Below are positions 8,867 to 17,982 of a stretch of DNA of 64,000 bases, in pieces. The stretch is from Sulfitobacter sp. F26169L (GTDB lineage: Bacteria; Pseudomonadota; Alphaproteobacteria; Rhodobacterales; Rhodobacteraceae). The stretch covers positions 62,001 through 126,000 of the forward strand of contig NZ_JAPMLP010000005.1 in NCBI RefSeq assembly GCF_026410285.1. The letters run 5' to 3'. A program made the translations under genes and the position numbers. Numbering within the stretch: the first letter of the stretch is position 1; each line of letters starts with the position of its first letter. The notes below the pieces were generated by a model. That model was not told the DNA's origin. It saw only the letters and a list, made by a program, of their open reading frames with translations, and made no database searches.

Positions 8867-11290
8867 ATGCAAACAGTTCTGCCCATAGATGACGTGATGC
8901 CCGATGTGCTGGATGCCCTGCGCAGCAACAGACGCGTGGTCCTGCAGGCGCCCCCCGGAGCGGGTAAAACAACCCGTGTTCCGTTGGCGATGCTGGCGGG
9001 TGACCTGACAAAAGGCCACATCCTGATGCTGGAACCCCGCCGTCTTGCCGCACGCGCCGCCGCCGAGCGGATGGCGCAGACACTGGGCGAAGACGTGGGG
9101 CAAACAGTTGGCTACCGTGTGCGCGGTGCGTCGGCAATTTCGAAATCCACGCGGATCGAAGTTGTGACAGAAGGTATCCTGACGCGCATGATACAGGACA
9201 ATCCTGAATTGCCCGGTGTGGGTGCGGTGATCTTTGACGAGTTTCACGAACGCTCGCTGAATGCCGATCTGGGGCTGGCCCTGTGTCTGGAAATTGCAGA
9301 CGCGCTGCGCGATGATCTGCTGCTGGTAGTTATGTCCGCCACGCTGGATGCCGCCCCTGTGGCCGCGCTGATGAATTCACCCGTGATTACATCCCAAGGA
9401 CGCAGTTTTGCAGTGACGCCCCACTGGCTGGATAAACCTTTGCCAAAAACGCAACGTTACGAACAGGCAGTTGCCGATCTGGTTCTGCGCGCGATGACAC
9501 AGTCCAGCGGATCGGCGCTTGTGTTTCTCCCCGGAGAAGGGGAGATCAGGCGCGTCGAAGGGGTGCTGGCGCGACAGGTGCCGCCTGATTGCACCATTGC
9601 GCCGCTGTTTGGCGCGATGGATTTCAAAGCCCAGCGCGCCGCGATCAACCCTGCCACTACCGGACGCAAGATCGTGCTGGCGACATCCATTGCCGAAACA
9701 TCCCTGACCATCGAGGGCATTCGCATTGTCGTTGATGGCGGACGGTCGCGGCGGGCAGAGTTTGATCCGTCTTCAGGCATGTCCCGCCTTGTCACCACCC
9801 GCGTCACACAGGCCGAAGCGACCCAACGCGCAGGCCGCGCAGGGCGCGTCAGCGAAGGGGTAGCCTACAAGCTCTGGACGCGCGGCGAAGATGGCGCGCT
9901 GGCTGCCTATCCCCCTGCCGAGATCGAAAGCGGTGATTTAAGCGCTTTCGCGTTGGAGCTTGCGTTGTGGGGTGCACAGGCTGACGACCTTGCTTTTGTT
10001 ACGCCGCCCCATGCGGGACGGTTGCGAGAGGCGAAGGCGCTGTTACAGATGCTCGGCGCGCTGGATGCACAGGGGCGCATCACCACACACGGGCGCACGC
10101 TGGCGAAGCTGCCGTTGCATCCGCGCCTTGCGCACATGGTGGCGCGCGGAGGGCGCACAGCCGCAACGTTGGCTGCCATACTGGCCGAACGCGACCCGCT
10201 GCGCGGTGCGCCGCTGGACCTGTCCCACCGCATGCGCGCTGCCGCAGGAGAGCGTGTGGCAGGAGAAGTGTATCACGCGACGCTCGCGCGCATCCGCCAA
10301 GAGGCAAAGCGTTTGTCCTCTGCAACCGCGCCGGACGGCCCGCAAGACATCGGCACGCTCGCCGCCCTCGCCTATCCCGACAGGATCGGGTTGCGGCGCA
10401 AAGGAGATGCGGCAAGGTTTGTGCTGTCTGGCGGAAAAGGGGCCATCGCGCCCGAAGGGGACCCGCTGGCCGGTGAGCGCCTGATTGTGGCGACAGATCT
10501 GGACGGTGATCCGCGTGAGGCCCGCATCCGCCAAGGCACCGCCCTGTCCGAAAGCGCGCTGCGCGCTGCCTTTCCCGACCAGATCGCATGGCATGATTAT
10601 TGCGCGTGGTCACGCCGTGAGGGGCGCGTAGAGACACGGCGGCAGGAACGGTTCGGCGCATTGGTGCTGGATGACCGCACATGGGCGGATGCCCCTCAGG
10701 AGCTGGTCGCCCGAGCCATGCTGGACGGTGTGGCGCAGTTGGGTCTGCGCCCTGACAAGGCCGCGGCACGTTTCCTGCGCCGCGCGGCATTGGTAGCCGG
10801 GCAGAACGGGTTCCCCGACTTTTCCGAACCACATTTGATGGAGACGCTGGAGGAATGGCTACTGCCGCATCTGGGCAATACCCGCAGCACCGCCGACTGG
10901 AAACGGTTTGATCTACTGCAGGCGCTGCGCGCGCGGCTTGATTGGGACCAACAACAGCAACTGGACCGCGCCGCCCCCGCGCATTTCGAAACGCCACTGG
11001 GGCGCCGTATTGCTATTGATTATGATGGGGAGACACCGCAAATTTCTGTGCGCTTGCAGGAGATGTTCGGTGTAACCCGTCACCCGTCAGTGTCGGGGCA
11101 ACCTTTGCAAGTGACCCTGCTGTCCCCTGCCCAGCGCCCCGTACAGGTTACCACTGATCTACCCGGATTCTGGGACGGATCTTATGCGGATGTGCGCAAG
11201 GACATGCGCGCCAGCTATCCGCGCCACCCGTGGCCGGAAGACCCGCGCGCAGCAGACCCGACGTTGCGCGCCAAGCCGCGCGGCACCTAA
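8867..11290 (+). CDS. hrpB: ATP-dependent helicase HrpB
   Basis: 807 residues from the ATG at 8867, giving the usual HrpB length; the frame is open upstream but over the meaB promoter region. DEAH-family motifs: Walker A APPGAGKTT at about 29-36, DEFH at 124-127, VVMSATLD (motif III), ATSIAETSLTIEGI and TQRAGRAGR (motif VI). The HrpB-specific C-terminal domain follows to the end. HrpB is an RNA-helicase-like protein of DExH type; its role is poorly defined. The ribosome site is weak. It ends one base from the end of gnd on the other strand. Confidence 0.92.
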   Translation: MQTVLPIDDVMPDVLDALRSNRRVVLQAPPGAGKTTRVPLAMLAGDLTKGHILMLEPRRLAARAAAERMAQTLGEDVGQTVGYRVRGASAISKSTRIEVVTEGILTRMIQDNPELPGVGAVIFDEFHERSLNADLGLALCLEIADALRDDLLLVVMSATLDAAPVAALMNSPVITSQGRSFAVTPHWLDKPLPKTQRYEQAVADLVLRAMTQSSGSALVFLPGEGEIRRVEGVLARQVPPDCTIAPLFGAMDFKAQRAAINPATTGRKIVLATSIAETSLTIEGIRIVVDGGRSRRAEFDPSSGMSRLVTTRVTQAEATQRAGRAGRVSEGVAYKLWTRGEDGALAAYPPAEIESGDLSAFALELALWGAQADDLAFVTPPHAGRLREAKALLQMLGALDAQGRITTHGRTLAKLPLHPRLAHMVARGGRTAATLAAILAERDPLRGAPLDLSHRMRAAAGERVAGEVYHATLARIRQEAKRLSSATAPDGPQDIGTLAALAYPDRIGLRRKGDAARFVLSGGKGAIAPEGDPLAGERLIVATDLDGDPREARIRQGTALSESALRAAFPDQIAWHDYCAWSRREGRVETRRQERFGALVLDDRTWADAPQELVARAMLDGVAQLGLRPDKAAARFLRRAALVAGQNGFPDFSEPHLMETLEEWLLPHLGNTRSTADWKRFDLLQALRARLDWDQQQQLDRAAPAHFETPLGRRIAIDYDGETPQISVRLQEMFGVTRHPSVSGQPLQVTLLSPAQRPVQVTTDLPGFWDGSYADVRKDMRASYPRHPWPEDPRAADPTLRAKPRGT

Positions 11291-11291
11291 T

Positions 11292-12719
11292 TCAGGCTTG
11301 CTCGCTTGCCAGCGTGGGCCAGTCGGCATGGAATTTACCATCCTGATCGGTACGCGCGAAACCGTGCGCGCCAAAGAAATCACGTTGTGCCTGAATAAGG
11401 TTTGCAGTGCCGCGCGCGTGGCGCATGCTGTCATACCACGCCAGCGCGGATGATAGCGCAGGCAGGGGCGTGCCCAGCCCCGCGCCTGCCATGACAACCC
11501 GCCGCAGCGCAGGGATTGCATCCGCCAGCATTGCTGCAATTGCAGGTGACAGGATCAGGTGGCCCATTGGCAATTCATCCCTGAACGCCTGCGCGAAATC
11601 ATCCAGCAGCGCAGAGCGGATAATGCACCCCGCGCGCCATATCTCTGAAATACGGGCCAAATCCAGCGCCCAGTCAAACTCTTCCGAGGCTGCTGCCAAT
11701 ATGCGAAAACCCTGCGCATGGGCCAGAATTCGCGCAGCAAGCAATGCCTTTTCAAGTTCAGCGGCATCAGGCACATCAGATTGCACGGTTCCCGCCGTGA
11801 GGATTGTTTGCGCCACCTCGCGGACGGGCTTTTCTGACGACCATCCGCGCGCCCCCACCGCAGCTTCTATCGTGTTGGCAGACTGACCCATTTTCAGCGC
11901 TTCGATCAGTGTCCAGCGGCCAGTACCTTTCTGCCCCGCGCGGTCAAGGATCATGTCGACAACAGGCAGCCCTGTGTCGGCATCCATGGTCTGAAGGGCT
12001 GCGGCGCTGACTTCTATCAAATAGGATTCCAGCGGCCCGTTTTGCCACTCCTCGAACAGTGCGCCGATGCGTGGCGCTTCCCAGCCTGCCCCGTCACGCA
12101 AAATGCCATACACTTCGGCGATCATCTGCATATCGGCGTACTCGATCCCGTTGTGGACCGTTTTCACAAAATGCCCCGCCCCGTCTGGGCCGAGATGCGC
12201 AACGCAAGGTGCGCCATTGTATTTTGCCGCAATCGCTTCAGCCATCGGTTTCAATTGCTGCCAGCTGTGCGCGGTGCCTCCCACCATCATTGATGGGCCA
12301 TGTCGCGCACCCTGCTCGCCGCCCGAAACGCCCATTCCAACAAAATGCGCTCCCGTATCGGCGAGCCGCTTAAACCGGCGGCGGGTGTCGTGGAAGTCGG
12401 CGTTGCCACCGTCAATGATGGTATCCCCCTTCTCCAGCAGCGGCAGAACAGCATCAATCATCGCATCCATCGGCGCGCCAGAGGGGATCATAAACAGGAT
12501 CGTACGCGGGGTTTTCAGCGCCGCGACAAATTCTTCGAGGGTATTCGCAGGGGTTAGCTGTTCGGCGAGCGGCCCCGCTTTTTGCATAAATGTCGCGATC
12601 CAGTCTGTTTCACGGTTGGTCACCGCAACCTGAAATCCGCTTTCGGCGAGATTGAGGGCCAAAGCGCTGCCCATCGTACCAAGCCCGTAAACGCCAATAT
12701 CCGCTTTCATTTTCGTCAT
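11292..12719 (-). CDS. gnd: 6-phosphogluconate dehydrogenase, decarboxylating
   Basis: 475 residues with the NADP-binding GLGTMG at 12-17, GVSGGEQGARHGPSMMVGG (substrate loop), and KTVHNGIEYADMQ with the catalytic Lys and substrate-binding residues. It oxidises and decarboxylates 6-phosphogluconate to ribulose 5-phosphate in the pentose phosphate pathway. AGGGGGG lies about six bases upstream of the ATG. Convergent with hrpB. Confidence 0.95.
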   Translation of the reverse strand: MTKMKADIGVYGLGTMGSALALNLAESGFQVAVTNRETDWIATFMQKAGPLAEQLTPANTLEEFVAALKTPRTILFMIPSGAPMDAMIDAVLPLLEKGDTIIDGGNADFHDTRRRFKRLADTGAHFVGMGVSGGEQGARHGPSMMVGGTAHSWQQLKPMAEAIAAKYNGAPCVAHLGPDGAGHFVKTVHNGIEYADMQMIAEVYGILRDGAGWEAPRIGALFEEWQNGPLESYLIEVSAAALQTMDADTGLPVVDMILDRAGQKGTGRWTLIEALKMGQSANTIEAAVGARGWSSEKPVREVAQTILTAGTVQSDVPDAAELEKALLAARILAHAQGFRILAAASEEFDWALDLARISEIWRAGCIIRSALLDDFAQAFRDELPMGHLILSPAIAAMLADAIPALRRVVMAGAGLGTPLPALSSALAWYDSMRHARGTANLIQAQRDFFGAHGFARTDQDGKFHADWPTLASEQA

Positions 12720-12932
12720 GGCAGCCCCCCTGCGATCCTGTTCTGTGGGATCAGGGTGAGGGTTTTGGCACAGCGGTGCAAGCCAAAGCTACACAGGTGC
12801 AAGCGTTTTCAAAAAGAGTTCCGGATGATCTGCGGGAATTGGTATGTTCGCTGCTGGAAGCAGATTATCCTTTGTCTGCTACCACCAGCGAAAAAATTAG
12901 CCCCCCACTAAATGCAGAAGGTGGCAAAACAC

Positions 12933-13838
12933 TTACTTCTCCAAACACCACCGCATGATAGCTTTCTGGGCATGAAGACGGTTTTCCGCTTCGTCAAAGA
13001 TAACCGAATGTGGGCCATCCATCACGGCGCTTGTTGCTTCGTCATCACGGTGGGCGGGCAGGCAGTGCATGAACAAGGCGTCGGGTTTGGCTTTTGACAT
13101 CAATGCTTCGTTAACCTGATATCCGCGCAACTGGTTATGGCGCCGCTCGCGTGCGGATTGCGGATCATGCATGGACACCCATGTGTCGGTAACAACCAGA
13201 TCCGCCCCTTTTACCGCATCATGCGGATCGCGCACGGTTGTGTACAGCCCGTCCAGCGCGGGCTCGGGGTCCAGCGGCTGGGGGCCGGTAAAGACCAGTT
13301 CGAAGTCGAACTGTTTTGCCGCATGGGCAAAGCTGGCGAATACGTTGTTGCCATCACCGGACCAGACCACACGTTTGCCTCTGATGGGGCCGTTGTGTTC
13401 TTCGAATGTCATTATGTCCGCCATGATCTGACAGGGGTGCGTGCGGTTGGTCAGGCCGTTTATTACGGGCACAGTGGCGTGTTCCGCCATTTCGTGCAGG
13501 GTCTGTTCTTCGAAGGTGCGGATCATGATCAGATCGACATAACGCGACAGGACACGGGCGGTATCGGCGATGGTTTCGCCGTGGCCCAGTTGCATGTCGG
13601 CACCGGACAGCACCAGTGTCTGTCCCCCCATCTGGCGCACACCGACATCAAATGACACCCGTGTTCGCGTAGAGGGTTTTTCGAAAATCAATGCGACCAT
13701 GTGGTCTTTCAGGGGGAGATCGTCATCCAGTGCGCCGCGCGGGCGACCGTTACGGGCCTGTTTGATCGAAATTGCATTATCGATGATGCTGCGCAGATCG
13801 GATTGCGCTGTTTGGTGGATGTCCAGAAAATGTTTCAT
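12933..13838 (-). CDS. argF: Ornithine carbamoyltransferase
   Basis: 301 residues with the carbamoyl-phosphate loop STRTR at 56-60, the HPCQ motif at 134-137 and the ornithine-site HCLPAHR at 258-264. It makes citrulline from ornithine and carbamoyl phosphate in arginine synthesis. It lies 74 bases downstream of argD on the same strand, the gap being filled by a repeat-type hairpin element. Confidence 0.96.
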   Translation of the reverse strand: MKHFLDIHQTAQSDLRSIIDNAISIKQARNGRPRGALDDDLPLKDHMVALIFEKPSTRTRVSFDVGVRQMGGQTLVLSGADMQLGHGETIADTARVLSRYVDLIMIRTFEEQTLHEMAEHATVPVINGLTNRTHPCQIMADIMTFEEHNGPIRGKRVVWSGDGNNVFASFAHAAKQFDFELVFTGPQPLDPEPALDGLYTTVRDPHDAVKGADLVVTDTWVSMHDPQSARERRHNQLRGYQVNEALMSKAKPDALFMHCLPAHRDDEATSAVMDGPHSVIFDEAENRLHAQKAIMRWCLEK

Positions 13839-13864
13839 GTATCACTTTTCGTTTTGGGGCGTAT

Positions 13865-13910
13865 CGGGGGCCAGCCCCCGTACCCCCGGGATATTTATGG
13901 CCAAAAGAAT
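13865..13910. repeat. Roseobacter-type intergenic hairpin element
   Basis: Between argD and argF: a 7-bp hairpin CGGGGGC/GCCCCCG (13865-13880), then CCCCCGGG and the segment ATATTTATGGCCAAAAGAA. From memory, a near-identical run (CCCGGGATATTTTTGGCCA-type) recurs in intergenic spaces of many Roseobacter genomes. Only one copy was seen in this window, so its repeat status rests on that recollection. Confidence 0.5.
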
Positions 13911-13912
13911 TA

Positions 13913-15085
13913 TTATGGGTGCAGCGACGCCGCGGCACGGTCGAGACGGCTGACGGCCTCGGCTATTTCTTCGTCCGTGATGTTCAGCGGCGGCAGCAGG
14001 CGCACAACGTTATCCGCTGCAGGCACGCTGATTACTTCCGCGCTGTACCCTGCATTCACCAAATCGGGCGGCGCCACCTTGCACTTAAGGCCCAGCATGA
14101 GGCCAGAGCCGCGTACTTCTTCAAAGATTTCGGGATGCGCAGCGACCAGCCCTTCGAGCTTTTGGCGCAGCAGGCCTGCCTTGCGATTTACTTCGGCCAG
14201 AAAGGCGGGGTCTGCGACAATATCCATCACCGCGCAGCCCACAGCACAGCCCAGCGGGTTGCCGCCATAGGTCGAGCCGTGTGTGCCTGCGGTCATGCCG
14301 CTGGCGGCGTTTTCAGTGGCCATCACGGCGCCAAGTGGAAAGCCGCCGCCGATGCCCTTGGCGACCATCATAATGTCGGGTGTGATACCTGCCCATTCGT
14401 GGGCAAACAATTTGCCGGTGCGCCCCACACCGCACTGGACCTCGTCAAGGATCATAAGGATGCCATGTTCATCACACAGATCGCGCAGACCTTTGAGGCA
14501 GGCATCCGGCAGTGGGCGTATACCGCCTTCACCTTGTACCGGCTCGACCAGCACGGCGCAGGTTTTTTCGGTGATCGCTGCGGTCAGCGCGTCATGGTCG
14601 CCGAATTCAAGGTGAACGAACCCCGGCAACAGCGGGCCGAAACCCTTTGTCATCTTTTCTGACCCTGCGGCGGCGATGCCAGCGGAAGAACGGCCATGGA
14701 AGGAGCCCGAGAAGGTTATGATCTCAACACGTTCCGGCTGATCCTTGTCGTAGAAATATTTGCGCGCCATCTTTACGGCCAGTTCACAGCTTTCCGTACC
14801 GGAATTGGTGAAAAATACTGTGTCGGCAAAGCTATGGGCGACCAACCGGTCGGCCAACGCCTGCTGCTGCGGAATCTGGTAAAGGTTGGAGGTATGCCAG
14901 AGTTTACCGGCCTGTTCGGTCAATGCCGCAGTCAGCGCGGGGTTCGCATGCCCCAGTGCGTTCACCGCGATTCCGGCACCCAGATCCAGAAAGCGTCGCC
15001 CGTCTGCCTCGGTCAGCCATACGCCTTCACCTTTGACAAAGCTGAGGGGGGCACGGGAGTAGGTCGGCAAGACAGAAGCGATCAT
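13913..15085 (-). CDS. argD: Acetylornithine aminotransferase family protein
   Basis: 390 residues from the ATG at 15085, with AAGGA at the right distance; an ATG three codons earlier is too close to that site. PLP-dependent class III features: GAGIAVNALGHANP, FFTNSGTESCELAVKMAR, LILDEVQCGVGRTGK, and the Schiff-base Lys in MMVAKGIGGGFPLG. It is expected to interconvert N-acetylornithine and N-acetylglutamate semialdehyde (possibly also succinyl-diaminopimelate). Co-transcription with argF supports the arginine role. Confidence 0.93.
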   Translation of the reverse strand: MIASVLPTYSRAPLSFVKGEGVWLTEADGRRFLDLGAGIAVNALGHANPALTAALTEQAGKLWHTSNLYQIPQQQALADRLVAHSFADTVFFTNSGTESCELAVKMARKYFYDKDQPERVEIITFSGSFHGRSSAGIAAAGSEKMTKGFGPLLPGFVHLEFGDHDALTAAITEKTCAVLVEPVQGEGGIRPLPDACLKGLRDLCDEHGILMILDEVQCGVGRTGKLFAHEWAGITPDIMMVAKGIGGGFPLGAVMATENAASGMTAGTHGSTYGGNPLGCAVGCAVMDIVADPAFLAEVNRKAGLLRQKLEGLVAAHPEIFEEVRGSGLMLGLKCKVAPPDLVNAGYSAEVISVPAADNVVRLLPPLNITDEEIAEAVSRLDRAAASLHP

Positions 15086-15357
15086 CTGGGTCATCCTTTC
15101 AAGGGAGAAAGCCGCGAAAACCCCAAAAGGGCATGAGCGGTGCGGCGGGTCAAGTGGTATGGTGGAGGAGCCTGCAACAGGCATTATGGATCAAACCCGC
15201 CAGACAGGCAGGTCACGGGCGGCATTTCAGCTGCGGCGTCGTCGGGACAGGATATTTGTAAGCGTGATCATGGCACCGGTTTAACGTAGGCGCGGGCGTT
15301 TGCAAGAGGTGTTTGCGGCTTCTTGCCGGGGCGGTCGATCCGCGTCATATCAATGAC

Positions 15358-16266
15358 ATGTACACACCCAGACCCCAGAACAATGCGTTGGCTGCCGGTT
15401 TGATACTGCTTGCTGCCGCCTTTATAGCGGCAACAACGCTGATGGCCAAAAGCCTTGGCACGGACACGCTGGGAACCCCGCTGCATGCCTTGCAAATCAG
15501 TCACGGACGGTTTCTGTTTGCCTTTATCGCGCTGGTGTCGATTGCCGCAGTTGTGCGCCCTGCCCTGTCGCGTCCTACCTGGCGGCTGCACTTTGCGCGC
15601 ACCGGCGCGGGTTGGGCCGGTGTGACGCTGATGTTTGCTTCCGTCGCCTACATTCCGCTGGCCGATGCAACGGCGATCTCGTTTCTTAATCCGGTGTTTG
15701 CCATGATGCTTGCAATTCCGCTGCTGGGAGAGATGGTTGGCCGCGTGCGCTGGTCGGCGGCTGTGCTGGCGCTGGCCGGTGCGCTTGTGCTGTTGCGGCC
15801 GACACCAGACAGCTTTCAGCCCGCAGCCTTGCTGGCCTTGGGTGCGGCGCTGATCATGGGGCTGGAGCTGATATTTATCAAAAAGCTGTCCGGGCGGGAG
15901 AATCCGTTCCAGATTTTACTGGTGAACAATATGATCGGTTTGGGCATTTCTACTTGTGCAGTGCTGCCCTTATGGCAAATGCCCACAACCGCCCAGTGGA
16001 TGGTACTGGCGGGGATCGGCGTATGTATGGCTTTTGCGCAGACCTGCTTTGTAAATGCGATGGCGCGGGCCGATGCCAGCTTTGTCGCGCCGTTCAGTTA
16101 TGGCACCCTGATATTCGCCGCGTTGTATGACGCAGTTTTCTACGGTGTGCGTCCTGACGGGATCACATATCTGGGCGCTGCGATCATTTTAACCGGTGCC
16201 CTTTGGCTCGCTTTGCGCGAGGCGCGGCTCAAAAAGCCCCTTCCGGTGCGTCCTCCGGTCCCTTGA
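15358..16266 (+). CDS. EamA/DMT family transporter
   Basis: 302 residues from the ATG at 15358, about ten hydrophobic helices arranged as two EamA halves (for example ALAAGLILLAAAFIAATTLMA, WAGVTLMFASVAYIPLADATAISF and AAALLALGAALIMGLELIF-type segments). Drug/metabolite transporters of this type export amino acids, cofactors or drugs; the substrate cannot be told from sequence. A TTG 15 codons upstream is a less likely start. A hairpin with a T-run follows at 16316. Confidence 0.85.
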   Translation: MYTPRPQNNALAAGLILLAAAFIAATTLMAKSLGTDTLGTPLHALQISHGRFLFAFIALVSIAAVVRPALSRPTWRLHFARTGAGWAGVTLMFASVAYIPLADATAISFLNPVFAMMLAIPLLGEMVGRVRWSAAVLALAGALVLLRPTPDSFQPAALLALGAALIMGLELIFIKKLSGRENPFQILLVNNMIGLGISTCAVLPLWQMPTTAQWMVLAGIGVCMAFAQTCFVNAMARADASFVAPFSYGTLIFAALYDAVFYGVRPDGITYLGAAIILTGALWLALREARLKKPLPVRPPVP

Positions 16267-16315
16267 TGCCTTGCACCTGCCGCCATAGCCATTACAATAG
16301 GTGACTGAATTTGCC

Positions 16316-16343
16316 AAAGCGGTCCGACGAGGGCCGCTTTTTA
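16316..16343 (+). terminator. Hairpin with T-run in the short gap before gcrA
   Basis: AAAGCGG/CCGCTTT perfect 7-bp stem followed by TTTA. It ends 16 bases before the gcrA ATG. It can terminate the EamA transporter transcript, but it must also lie in the gcrA leader or overlap its promoter. Confidence 0.65.
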
Positions 16344-16359
16344 CACTAGGGAAGCTTCC

Positions 16360-16947
16360 ATGTCCTGGACCGATGACCGCGTTGAAATATTGAAGAAAAT
16401 GTGGGGCGAAGGCCAGTCCGCAAGCCAGATCGCCAAGGAATTGGGGGGCGTGACCCGCAATGCCGTGATTGGCAAGGTCCACCGCCTGGGCCTGTCCAAC
16501 CGCACGACAGCTGGTGCCGCAGCCAAGGCTGAACCGAAAGCGAAAGCTGCACCAAAGGCAAAACCGGCACCAAAACCCGCACCCGAGCCTGCACCGGCCC
16601 CTGCGCCCGCCAAGCCGGAGCTTAAGACCGAACCGGCGATCTCGCCGAACGCCGTACGGCCTGCGCGCAACCAGATCATTCCGGCAGGACAACCGCTGCC
16701 GCCGCAGCCGTCTGCGAACGAGATCAGTCCGGAAGCGTTGGCCAAGGTAAACGAAGTCGAGAAGAAGGCCAAGAAAATCAGCCTGATGGAACTGACCGAG
16801 CGGACCTGTAAATGGCCGGTTGGGGACCCCGCGACCGAGGATTTTTGGTTCTGCGGTTTACCTGTAAAAACCGGCAAACCGTATTGCGAAGCGCATGTCG
16901 GCGTTGCGTTTCAGCCGATGAGTGCGCGGCGCGACCGCCGCCGCTGA
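16360..16947 (+). CDS. gcrA: Cell-cycle regulator GcrA
   Basis: 195 residues with the GcrA N-terminal domain MSWTDDRVEILKKMWGEG, SASQIAKELGGVTRNAVIGK and VHRLGLSNR, an Ala/Pro/Lys-rich linker at about residues 50-90, and the C-terminal domain with the cysteines in ERTCKWPVGDP, FWFCGLP and KPYCEAHV. In Caulobacter GcrA binds sigma-70 and methylated GAnTC sites and activates S-phase genes. The CtrA-type box found elsewhere in this window belongs to the same regulatory world. Confidence 0.95.
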   Translation: MSWTDDRVEILKKMWGEGQSASQIAKELGGVTRNAVIGKVHRLGLSNRTTAGAAAKAEPKAKAAPKAKPAPKPAPEPAPAPAPAKPELKTEPAISPNAVRPARNQIIPAGQPLPPQPSANEISPEALAKVNEVEKKAKKISLMELTERTCKWPVGDPATEDFWFCGLPVKTGKPYCEAHVGVAFQPMSARRDRRR

Positions 16948-17982
16948 AGGTCAGCTGCGCTTCACACGTTTCGCAAGTGAGGCTATCCAAAATATCTGTA
17001 ACGCGTGCTTTTGCTGCGGCGCCCTTGTTGCGTGGTCTCATCCGGCAAGATGTACTGGAAAAGGCAGCGATGTTCGATCTTGATAGACATTTCGTGGCGG
17101 ACGCGATTGCGTGTTGCTCGGGACAGATGCGAACCCTGTGGGCGCGTCTTCGCCCCGCCCAAATCACAGCCTAACTCATTTACACGCGCACTTGGCTGAT
17201 TTGTGCGGCAAACCGCTCTTTTTATATCGAAAACGGCGGGATCACGCCCAAAAACAGGCCCGGAAACCTGCGTTGTCGAATGACCTTCACAAAAAAACTG
17301 GACGGGTTCACCTTGGCGTGTGACAGGCTCTCAGTCCTGTTTGTTACACCATTATCGGGGTTAAAAAGATGTTGGCATTGACCGCCGGCCGGTGCGCTGA
17401 GTTTCATCAACGAAATGCCGATCTTGTGATCCGGACCGCCACTTGCGATGGGCCCGTCATCCAGCCGACAGCCGCCGCGTTGAAGGGCCGGAGTTTGTGG
17501 GCGTCAATATCAGGTAGCGTTAAGGAAAACTGGCAGATTTCACACAGAACCGCGTGGAATGCGCGGATCAGATGCTTGGCGATCGGCATAATCCTATGGC
17601 GCGAGCAGTAATGAAGCGGTGCGCAGTGTGATTACGGCCTATTTAGCCTTTAACGACAGCCCATCGGTGGCGCGCGTGAATGCCACTGGTCTTGCTCCGG
17701 CAGCCAGTCTAAGTGGCTTCTCTGGGGGGCGCTGTGATTCTGCATTCGGAAACCTTGCTGCTGCGCATCCCTTGATACCAACAATCGGCGGCAAACACGC
17801 CCAGGGCGATGTATTCGAACGCATGACAATAGATGCCGGACTGCGCGCAGGACGTTTTGATGCCGCAGCAGCCACACCAAGTGACTGCCGGAGACAACGT
17901 GGCAGTTACCTCGACCGCTTTAGAGCGACCCGTTTTGAACCCCTTAAAAACCGCGCGTGAAATAGCCGCGTAAGTACACGGA
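16948..17982. other. 1.0 kb stretch without a recognisable gene
   Basis: Between gcrA and opgC several frames of 60-130 codons are open on both strands, but they overlap one another and GcrA, lack ribosome sites and resemble no family I know. An imperfect stem (ACAGG/CCTGT, about 17324-17342) followed by TTTGTT lies at about the middle. The stretch could hold a decayed gene, a small RNA or a long opg leader. Nothing firm can be called. Confidence 0.5.

Noticed and set aside
16778-17167. 129-codon minus-strand frame covering the end of gcrA
   Set aside because: Composition looks like a shadow of gcrA in its overlap, and no family resemblance or ribosome site was seen.
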